Below, piece by piece: positions 26,185 to 33,422 of a DNA stretch of 47,521 nt (positions within the stretch are counted from its first letter, which is position 1; each line of letters opens with the position of its first letter). Location of the stretch: NCBI RefSeq assembly GCF_007992175.1, contig NZ_BJZT01000033.1:1-47521 (forward strand), in the 5' to 3' direction. Source of the stretch: Methylobacterium haplocladii (GTDB lineage: Bacteria > Pseudomonadota > Alphaproteobacteria > Rhizobiales > Beijerinckiaceae). Below the pieces are notes generated by a model. The model made no database searches, was not told the DNA's origin, and saw only the letters and a list, made by a program, of their open reading frames with translations. The position numbers and the translations under genes are program-made.

Positions 26185-27522
26185 TCACATCTGACGCATC
26201 TCGGAGCGGTCGAGGAACAGCGCCAGCAGCGTCGAGGCGGCACCCGACAGCAGGTAGAGGCCGACCATGGCGAGCCCGTAACGGCTCGCCAGGAACAGCA
26301 CCACCAGCGGCGCGAAGCCCGCGCCGAACATCCAGGCGAGATCGGAGGTCAGCGCCGCGCCGGTATAGCGGTAGCGCGAGCCGAGCCGGGCGGTGACAGC
26401 GCCCGCGGTCTGGCCGTAGGCGAGGCCGAGGATCATGAAGCCGACGGTGACGTACATGGTCTGGCCGATGGCGCTCTCGCCGAAGATCAGCGGTGCGATC
26501 GTGCTGCCGATTGCGAACAGCGCGATCAGGCCGGCGCTGAGCAGCAGCGTGTTGCGGCGCCCGATCTGGTCGGCGATCAGCCCCGAGGCACAGATGGCGC
26601 CGGCGCCGACGATGGCGCCCGAGAACTGCACGATCAGGAACTCGCCGGCCGAGCGGTCCGTGTAGAGCGTGATCCAGCTGATCGGGAAGATCGTGACGAG
26701 GTGGAACAGCGCGAAGGCGGCCAGGGGTACGAAGGCGCCGATCCAGACGTCGAGAGCATGGCGGCGCAGCAGTTCGAGGATCGGCACCGGCTCGAGCGAC
26801 CGCTGGTCCATCAGAGCCTTGAACTCGTCGGAGGCGACGAGGCTCAGCCGGGCGAACAGGGCGACGACGTTGATGGTGAAGGCGCAGTAGAACGGGAAGC
26901 GCCAGCCCCAGTCGAGGAAGTCCTCGCTCGACAGGTTGACGAGGAAGAACGCGAACAGCGCGCTCGCGACCATGAAGCCGAGCGGGGCACCGAGCTGCGG
27001 GATCATCGCGTACCAGCCGCGGCGCTCCGGCGGCGCGTTGAGCGCAAGCAGCGAGGCGAGGCCGTCCCAGGCGCCGGCGAGCGCCAGCCCTTGCGCGATG
27101 CGAAGGCCTGCGAGCAGCCAGATCGAGGCATAGCCGATGCTGGCATAGCTCGGCAGGAAGCTGATCGCCGCCGTCGAGCCGCCCAGCAGGAACAGGGCGG
27201 TGGTGAGCTTGACGCTGCGTCCGTGCTTACGGTCGACCGCCATGAAGATCACGGTGCCGATCGGGCGCGCGACGAAGGCCAGCGCGAAGATCGCGAAGGA
27301 ATAGAGCGTCGCGGTGAGCTGGTCGGGCTCGAACGAGAAGAACACCTTCGGAAACACCAGAACCGAGGCGATGCCGAAGACGAAGAAGTCGAAGTACTCG
27401 GATGCCCGTCCGATGACGACGCCGATGGCGATCTCGGCGGGCGCCACCTTGTGATCGGTGTAGGCACGCTGGGCGTCGCGCTCGAGCGCGGCAGAGTGGG
27501 CCATGGACGGCTCAAGGGACAT
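26185..27522 (-). CDS. MFS transporter of the metabolite:H+ symporter (ShiA/ProP) type
   Basis: 445 residues with about 12 membrane helices. The family opening ASEYFDFFVFGIAS in helix 1 and FVARPIGTVIFMAVDRKHGRS, the loop 2-3 motif (GxxxDRxGR-like), place it with the carboxylate/betaine symporters. DQIGRRNTLLL in the second half repeats this motif. The substrate is not readable. It lies just upstream of cyoA on the same strand, a position often seen for such a carrier in alphaproteobacterial cyo operons, so co-expression is likely. Start is M1 at 27522 or the ATG six codons later; neither has a strong ribosome-binding site. Confidence 0.88.
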   Translation of the reverse strand: MSLEPSMAHSAALERDAQRAYTDHKVAPAEIAIGVVIGRASEYFDFFVFGIASVLVFPKVFFSFEPDQLTATLYSFAIFALAFVARPIGTVIFMAVDRKHGRSVKLTTALFLLGGSTAAISFLPSYASIGYASIWLLAGLRIAQGLALAGAWDGLASLLALNAPPERRGWYAMIPQLGAPLGFMVASALFAFFLVNLSSEDFLDWGWRFPFYCAFTINVVALFARLSLVASDEFKALMDQRSLEPVPILELLRRHALDVWIGAFVPLAAFALFHLVTIFPISWITLYTDRSAGEFLIVQFSGAIVGAGAICASGLIADQIGRRNTLLLSAGLIALFAIGSTIAPLIFGESAIGQTMYVTVGFMILGLAYGQTAGAVTARLGSRYRYTGAALTSDLAWMFGAGFAPLVVLFLASRYGLAMVGLYLLSGAASTLLALFLDRSEMRQM

Positions 27523-27721
27523 CGCGGGCGACCGATTGGCTCGATGGGACGTGCGAACGCACCGCCTCGTGCGGCATCGCCATGACTAGCGCAATGGGCA
27601 GGTTCGGCAAAAGGGGGATGCGCCGACCGCAGTGCCACAGCGACCATCCGCACCGTGCGACACGATCAGTAGGCAATCGGTCCCGCACGATCCGACCCTC
27701 CCCGAGAGCGTCCTGAAGCTT

Positions 27722-30013
27722 CTAGCCCGCGGCGGGCTTCAACCGCGATGCGGCCGTGGTCGCGGTCAGCGCCGTCATGTTCACGATGCCGCGCACCGTC
27801 GTGGTGTGGCTGAGGATGTGAACCGGCTGGGCCGAGCCGAGCAGCATCGGGCCGACGCTGATCCCGTGGCCGGCCACCACCTTGAGCGCGTTGAGGGTGA
27901 TGTTGGCTGCGTCCAGATTCGGCATGACGAGCAGGTTCGCCTCGCCCTTGAGCCGTGATTCGGGAAAGACACCGTCGAGCAGGGAATGGCTCAGGGCGGC
28001 GTCGGCCTGCATCTCGCCGTCGACTTCGAGGTCCGGTGCCCGCTGCAGGATCAGGTCGAGGGCGTGGCGCATCTTCGCGGCCGAGGCGTTCTTGGCCGTG
28101 CCGAAGCTCGAATGCGACACCAGGGCCACCCGCGGCGTCTGGCCGAAGCGGCGCATCTCGTCGGCCGCGAGCAGCGTCATCCCGGCGATCTCGGCCGCGG
28201 TCGGATCGAGGTGGATGTAGGGGTCGCAGATGAACAGCGTGTGCTGCGGCAGCTGCAGCAGGCTCATGGCGGCGAGGGCATCGACGCCCGGTCCGTGGCC
28301 GATCACCTCGCGCACGTGGCGCAGGTGGCTGTGATACGAGCCGAACCCGCCGCAGAGCAGCCCGTCGACCCGGCCGAAGCGCAGAAGCATCGTACCGGCC
28401 AGCGTCGGATTGCGGCGCGCTTCCGCCCGCGCCATCTCGCGGGAGAGGCCATCGCGCTTGCGCAGGGTGTAGTAGCCTTCCGCCGCCTCGGCCTGGAACC
28501 GCTCGTCGCCGACGTCGACGACCTCGACGTCACGGCCGACCTCGATGCGCAGGCCGAGATCGCGCATCTTGTGCGCGATGGTGTCCGGCCGCCCGATCAG
28601 CACCGGGCGCGCGAGCCGCTCGTCGACGATCACCTGCGCGGCGCGCAGCACGCGGTCGTTCTCGCCCTCGGAGAAGGCGATCCGGCGCAGCGCCGCCTCG
28701 GCAGCGGCGGCGAAGACCGGCTGCATCACCGTGCCCGAAGTGTAGACCACCCGCTCCAGCGAGCGCCGATAGGCGTCGATGTCGGCAATCGGCCGCGTGG
28801 CGACGCCGCTCGCCATGGCGGCCAGCGCCACGGCGGGGGCGATCTTGGTGATCAGCCGCGGGTCGAAGGGCCGGGGGATCAGGTAGTCGGGGCCGAAGCT
28901 GACCTCCTGCGTGCCGTAGGCGGCGGTGACCACGTCCGACTGCTCGGCCTGGGCGAGTTCGGCGATGGCGCGCACGGCGGCGAGCTTCATCTCCTCGTTG
29001 ATCGCCGTGGCGCCGACGTCGAGCGCCCCGCGGAAGATGAAGGGGAAGCAGAGGACGTTGTTGACCTGATTCGGGTAATCCGACCGGCCGGTGGCGATGA
29101 TCGCGTCGGGACGCACGGCCCGGGCGAGATCGGGGCTGATCTCCGGGTCGGGATTGGCCAGCGCCAGGATCAGCGGGCGATCGGCCATGCCGCGGACCAT
29201 GTCCTGGGTCAGCACGTTGGCGGCCGAGACGCCGAGGAAGATGTCGGCGCCGGCGATGACCTCGCCGAGCGTGCGGGCCGAGGTCTCGCGGGCGTATTGC
29301 GCCTTCTGCGGGTCCATCAGGCTGGTGCGGCCCCGATAGACCACGCCCTCGATGTCGCTGACCGTGATGTGCTCCCGCGGCAGGCCGAGGAAGACCAGCA
29401 GGTTGAGGCAGGCGATGGCCGCCGAGCCGGCGCCCGAGCACACGAGCTCGACATCCTCGATGCGCTTGCCGGCGACCTTGAGCCCGTTGAGGATCGCCGC
29501 GGCGACGATGATCGCGGTGCCGTGCTGGTCGTCGTGGAAGACCGGGATCTTCATCCGCTCGCGCAGGCGTGCCTCGATCTCGAAGCATTCCGGCGCCTTG
29601 ATGTCCTCCAGGTTGATGCCGCCGAAGGTCGGCTCCAGGCTGGCGATGATCTCGATCAGCTTGTCCGGATCGGTCTCGTCGATCTCGATGTCGAACACGT
29701 CGATGCCGGCGAACTTCTGGAAGAGGCAGCCCTTGCCCTCCATCACCGGCTTGCCGGCGAGCGCCCCGATATTGCCGAGGCCGAGCACCGCAGTGCCGTT
29801 GGTGATGACGCCGACGAGGTTCGACCGCGAGGTCATCTCGGCGGCCTGCAGCGGGTCGTTCTTGATCAGGAGGCAGGCGGCGGCGACGCCGGGGGAGTAG
29901 GCGAGGGCGAGGTCGCGCTGCGTGGCCATGGCCTTGGTCGGCAGCACCGAGATCTTCCCGGGCTTGGGAAGGCGGTGATAGTCGAGCGCAGCCTTCTCGA
30001 GCTGTTCGTCCAC
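27722..30013 (-). CDS. maeB: NADP-dependent malic enzyme with phosphotransacetylase-like C-terminal domain
   Basis: Decarboxylates malate to pyruvate, making NADPH. 763 residues: the malic enzyme core (about 1-430) has LALAYSPGVA (catalytic Tyr), FHDDQHGTA (metal), the CSGAGSAAIA Rossmann loop and ALANPDPEI. The second half (about 430-763) resembles phosphotransacetylase (FICDPYIHLDPTA, NLLVMPNLDAANI) and in this family is regulatory, binding acetyl-CoA. I start at GTG 30013 because AGGAGG lies seven to twelve bases upstream; a TTG at 30019 touches that site and is unlikely. It follows lpd by about 115 bases, so PDH and malic enzyme may be coordinately expressed. Confidence 0.95.
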   Translation of the reverse strand: MDEQLEKAALDYHRLPKPGKISVLPTKAMATQRDLALAYSPGVAAACLLIKNDPLQAAEMTSRSNLVGVITNGTAVLGLGNIGALAGKPVMEGKGCLFQKFAGIDVFDIEIDETDPDKLIEIIASLEPTFGGINLEDIKAPECFEIEARLRERMKIPVFHDDQHGTAIIVAAAILNGLKVAGKRIEDVELVCSGAGSAAIACLNLLVFLGLPREHITVSDIEGVVYRGRTSLMDPQKAQYARETSARTLGEVIAGADIFLGVSAANVLTQDMVRGMADRPLILALANPDPEISPDLARAVRPDAIIATGRSDYPNQVNNVLCFPFIFRGALDVGATAINEEMKLAAVRAIAELAQAEQSDVVTAAYGTQEVSFGPDYLIPRPFDPRLITKIAPAVALAAMASGVATRPIADIDAYRRSLERVVYTSGTVMQPVFAAAAEAALRRIAFSEGENDRVLRAAQVIVDERLARPVLIGRPDTIAHKMRDLGLRIEVGRDVEVVDVGDERFQAEAAEGYYTLRKRDGLSREMARAEARRNPTLAGTMLLRFGRVDGLLCGGFGSYHSHLRHVREVIGHGPGVDALAAMSLLQLPQHTLFICDPYIHLDPTAAEIAGMTLLAADEMRRFGQTPRVALVSHSSFGTAKNASAAKMRHALDLILQRAPDLEVDGEMQADAALSHSLLDGVFPESRLKGEANLLVMPNLDAANITLNALKVVAGHGISVGPMLLGSAQPVHILSHTTTVRGIVNMTALTATTAASRLKPAAG

Positions 30014-30019
30014 GGGCAA

Positions 30020-30025
30020 CCTCCT
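30020..30025 (-). promoter_or_regulatory. Shine-Dalgarno site of malic enzyme
   Basis: A perfect AGGAGG on the minus strand, six bases before GTG at 30013; it decides the start. Confidence 0.8.
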
Positions 30026-30056
30026 GATTTTTCGTGTTGTTTTACCGTGTCGATCC

Positions 30057-30097
30057 CGTCCCGCGGAGACCGGGACGTTGGGTTGTCCCGGTCTCCG
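30057..30097 (-). promoter_or_regulatory. Inverted repeat with competing hairpins between lpd and malic enzyme
   Basis: A perfect 13-bp inverted repeat (30064-30076 with 30085-30097) with an 8-base loop. The inner arm can also pair with CGTCCCG at 30057-30063 to form a shorter 7-bp hairpin using 30071-30077, so the two folds exclude each other. No T-run follows on the minus strand, so it is not a classic terminator. It may be an attenuator, a processing or RNA-stability element, or a Rho-associated stop. Confidence 0.55.
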
Positions 30098-30129
30098 TCT
30101 TCGTCGCGTTGTCGTTGTCCCCTGCCGGC

Positions 30130-31956
30130 TCAGGCCGGTCGCGGGTGCGGCTTCTTCGGCATGTAGAGGTCGGTGATCGTCCCCTCGAACGCCTCCGCCG
30201 CGAGCCCCACCGTCTCCGACAGGGTCGGGTGCGGATGGATGGTCAGGCCGATATCCTCGGCATCCGCCCCCATCTCGATGGCGAGCGCGGCCTCCGCGAT
30301 CAGGTCGCCCGCCGATGGGCCGACGATGCCGCAGCCGAGGATGCGGTCGGTGTCCACGTCGAACAGCACCTTGGTCAGGCCCTCGTCGCGTCCGAGCGAC
30401 AGGGAGCGCCCGGAGGCGGCCCAGGGAAAGACGCCCTTACCGACCTTGATGCCCTTGGCCTTGGCCTCGTTCTCGGTGAGCCCGACCCAGGCGACTTCCG
30501 GATCGGTATAGGCCACCGACGGGATCACCTTCGCATCGAAGAAGCTGTTCTTGCCCGACGCCGTCTCGGCCGCGACCTTGCCCTCGTGCGTCGCCTTGTG
30601 GGCCAGCATCGGCTGCCCGACGATGTCGCCGATGGCGAAGATGTGCGGCACGTTGGTGCGCATCTGCTTGTCGACGGGCACGAAGCCGCGCTCGTCGACG
30701 ACGACGCCGGCCGCCTCCGCCGCGATCAGTTTCCCGTTGGGACGACGCCCGACAGAAACGAGGATCTTGTCGAAGGTGTCGGTGGGCGGCGCGGTGCCGC
30801 CCTCGAAGGTCACCTTGAGACCCTCGGGCGTCGCCTCGACGTTCGTCACCTTGGCCTTGAGGTGGATCGCCTCGTACTGTTTCTGGATCCGCTTCATCAG
30901 CGGCGTGACCATGTCCTTGTCGGCGCCGGGGATGATCTGGTCCATCAGCTCGACGATCGTCACCTTGGCACCGAGCGCGTGATAGACGGTGGCCATCTCC
31001 AGCCCGATGATGCCGCCGCCGATCACCAGCATGCGGCCGGGGATGCCGTCGAGCTCGAGCGCTCCCGTCGAGTCGATGACCCGCGGATCGTCGTGCGGGA
31101 TGAACGGCATCTGGATCGGCTCGGAGCCGGCCGCAATGATCGCCTGATCGAAGCCGATCACCGTCTTCTGGCCTTCATGCTCGACCTCGACCTGATGCGG
31201 ACTGACGAAGCGGGCGGTGCCGTTCACCACCGTGACCTTGCGCTGCTTGGCGAGGCCGACGAGGCCGCCGGTCAGGCGCTTGACCACGCCGTCCTTCCAC
31301 TCGCGCAGCTTGTCGATGTCGATCTGCGGCGCGGTGAAGCTGATGCCGTGCGAGGCCATGGCGTGTGTCTCGTCGATGACCTTGGCCGCGTGCAGCAGCG
31401 CCTTCGACGGAATGCAGCCGACGTTGAGACAGACGCCGCCGAGCGTCGGCCAGCGCTCGACCAGCACGACCTTCTTGCCGAGATCGGCCGCGCGGAAGGC
31501 GGCGGTGTAGCCGCCCGGACCGGCGCCGATCACCAGCACTTCGGCCCGGCTGTCCTCGCCCGACACGGCGGCTGCCGCCTGCGGAGCCGGCTTCGCGGGA
31601 GCACCGCCGTTGGTGGCGCCTGCGGCCGACGAGCCGTAGCCGGCCTGGCCCTCGCCTGCGCCGTGACCGCCGCCCGCCGTCGGGGGGGCGGCGGCTGCAG
31701 GTTTCGTGGCCCCGCTTCCCGCGGTCTCGGCCATCACCAGGATCAGGTCGCCCTGGGTGACCGTATCGCCGGGCTTCACCTTGACCTCGGCCACCGTGCC
31801 GGCGACCGGGGACGGGATGTCCATGGTCGCCTTGTCGGATTCCAGAACGATCAGCACGTCGTCGACCGAAATCTGGTCGCCGGGGCTGACGCTCACCTCG
31901 ATCACGGGGACGTTCTTGAAGTCGCCGATATCGGGCAGTTTGACGTCGTTGCTCAT
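30130..31956 (-). CDS. lpdA: Dihydrolipoamide dehydrogenase (E3) with N-terminal lipoyl domain
   Basis: E3 of the pyruvate dehydrogenase complex, 608 residues. A lipoyl domain (about 1-80) has K42 in ESDKATMD for lipoylation. An Ala/Gly/Pro-rich linker (about 80-135) leads to the flavoprotein: FAD loop VIGAGPGGYTA, redox-active Cys pair C176/C181 in GGVCLNVGCIP, second nucleotide fold VIGGGIIGLEMA, and the C-terminal catalytic HPHPTLSE. Ordinary E3 is about 470 residues and lacks the lipoyl domain. E3 with a built-in lipoyl domain occurs in Neisseria, Ralstonia and related PDH systems. GAGGTGAGG precedes the ATG. Confidence 0.96.
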   Translation of the reverse strand: MSNDVKLPDIGDFKNVPVIEVSVSPGDQISVDDVLIVLESDKATMDIPSPVAGTVAEVKVKPGDTVTQGDLILVMAETAGSGATKPAAAAPPTAGGGHGAGEGQAGYGSSAAGATNGGAPAKPAPQAAAAVSGEDSRAEVLVIGAGPGGYTAAFRAADLGKKVVLVERWPTLGGVCLNVGCIPSKALLHAAKVIDETHAMASHGISFTAPQIDIDKLREWKDGVVKRLTGGLVGLAKQRKVTVVNGTARFVSPHQVEVEHEGQKTVIGFDQAIIAAGSEPIQMPFIPHDDPRVIDSTGALELDGIPGRMLVIGGGIIGLEMATVYHALGAKVTIVELMDQIIPGADKDMVTPLMKRIQKQYEAIHLKAKVTNVEATPEGLKVTFEGGTAPPTDTFDKILVSVGRRPNGKLIAAEAAGVVVDERGFVPVDKQMRTNVPHIFAIGDIVGQPMLAHKATHEGKVAAETASGKNSFFDAKVIPSVAYTDPEVAWVGLTENEAKAKGIKVGKGVFPWAASGRSLSLGRDEGLTKVLFDVDTDRILGCGIVGPSAGDLIAEAALAIEMGADAEDIGLTIHPHPTLSETVGLAAEAFEGTITDLYMPKKPHPRPA

Positions 31957-32009
31957 GGCCTCACCTCACGCCTTGTCATCCACATCCGGTCGTCGGTCGT
32001 ACCCTCCCG

Positions 32010-33320
32010 TCAGACGACGAGGCGGCGGACGTCCTCCAGGGTGTGGGCGAGGTGGCGGGAGAAGCGCGCGGCGAGCGCCCCGTCGATGACGCGATGGTCG
32101 TAGGACAGCGACAACGGCAGCATCAGGCGCGGCTTGAACTCGCTGCCGTCCCAGACCGGCGCCATCTTCGAGCGCACGACGCCGAGGATGGCGACTTCGG
32201 GCGCGTTGACCAACGGCGTGAAGGCGGTGCCGCCGATGCCGCCGAGGCTCGAGATGGTGAAGGTCGCCCCCTGCATGTCGGAGGCGCCGAGCTTGCCGTC
32301 GCGGGCCTTCTTCGAGAGCTCGCCAAGATCGCGGCTGATCTCGACGATGCCTTTGCGGTCGACATCCTTGACCACCGGCACGACAAGGCCGTCCGGCGTG
32401 TCCACGGCCACGCCGATATTGTAGAATTTCTTGAGGATCAGCGCGTCCTTGGCCAGGTTCAGCGAGGAATTGAACTCGGGGTGCTGACGGAGCGCCGAAA
32501 CCGCAGCCTTGATCAGGAAGGACAGCAGCGTGACGCGGTAGCCCTTGTCCTTGCCGGCGGTGTCGAGCTCCTTGCGGTACTTGTCGGTCTCGGTGATGTC
32601 CGACTCGTCCTGATGCGTGACCAGCGGCACGTTGAGCCAGGCCCGGTGCAGGTGCGGCCCGGAGATCTTCTTGATCCGCGGCAGCGGCCGGGTCTCGATC
32701 GGGCCGAACTTCGAGAAGTCGACGGCCGGGATCTCGGGGATGCCCATGCCGCCCGACGCCATGACCGCGCCTCCGGCGGCTGCAGCGGGGGCGGCCGAGC
32801 GGGTCAGGTGACCCTTCACGTCGTCCTTGGTGATGCGGCCCTTCTCGCCGGTGCCCTTCACGGCGTTGAGGTCGACGCTCAACTCGCGCGCGATGCGCCG
32901 CACCGCGGGGCTGGCATGGACGTTCGCGAAGTCGGGTGCGCCCGAGGCCGAAGGCTGGGCGACCGGACCCGAGGGGGGGGGCGACGCCGTGGGCACCGGC
33001 TCCTCCTGCTTGGCGACGACCGCTGCGGTGTCGGCCGCGGCGGAGGCCGCTCCGTTGCTCTTGGCCGGGGCGGCGTCGCCCGCCGCCTCGCCCTTGAGCA
33101 GCAGGATCGGCGCGCCTTCGCTGACCTTGTCGCCGAGCTTGATCAGGATTTTCTCGACCACGCCGCCCTGAGGGGAGGGCACGTCCATCGTCGCCTTGTC
33201 GGATTCGAGCGACACCAGCGGGTCGTCCGGTCCGATCGTATCGCCTTCCTTCACGAAGATCTCGATGACCGGGATGTCCGCGAAATCACCGATGTCGGGA
33301 ATCTTGACCTCGATACCCAC
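32010..33320 (-). CDS. pdhC: Dihydrolipoamide acetyltransferase (E2 of pyruvate dehydrogenase)
   Basis: Transfers acetyl from lipoamide to CoA. 436 residues: a single lipoyl domain with the lipoyl lysine in ESDKATMD (about 42), an Ala/Pro linker, a peripheral-subunit-binding domain (SPAVRRIARELSVDL...GRITKDDV), and the catalytic core ending in SYDHRVIDGALAARF with the active-site His and Asp. GTG at 33320 is preferred because GGGAG lies seven bases upstream; a TTG at 33326 sits against that site. The linker coding includes a run of nine identical bases (32973-32981). Confidence 0.96.
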   Translation of the reverse strand: MGIEVKIPDIGDFADIPVIEIFVKEGDTIGPDDPLVSLESDKATMDVPSPQGGVVEKILIKLGDKVSEGAPILLLKGEAAGDAAPAKSNGAASAAADTAAVVAKQEEPVPTASPPPSGPVAQPSASGAPDFANVHASPAVRRIARELSVDLNAVKGTGEKGRITKDDVKGHLTRSAAPAAAAGGAVMASGGMGIPEIPAVDFSKFGPIETRPLPRIKKISGPHLHRAWLNVPLVTHQDESDITETDKYRKELDTAGKDKGYRVTLLSFLIKAAVSALRQHPEFNSSLNLAKDALILKKFYNIGVAVDTPDGLVVPVVKDVDRKGIVEISRDLGELSKKARDGKLGASDMQGATFTISSLGGIGGTAFTPLVNAPEVAILGVVRSKMAPVWDGSEFKPRLMLPLSLSYDHRVIDGALAARFSRHLAHTLEDVRRLVV

Positions 33321-33422
33321 TTGCAATCTCCCTAGCCGACGGGCCTCTGCCGGGCCCTGGTCTGATGTTTGAGCGCGATCGAGAATACCGCCTCGGCAGC
33401 CTGCCGAGGCGTCGGAACGAAC

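Noticed and set aside
24909..26243. Full-length frame for cyoA starting at 26243
   Set aside because: The upstream 76 codons are Pro/Arg/Ser-rich, overlap the MFS gene, and would place the lipoprotein signal far inside the protein.
27986..32103. Long plus-strand frames opposite malic enzyme and lpd
   Set aside because: Antisense shadows. His/Arg/Asp-rich sequence mirrors the real codons on the minus strand.
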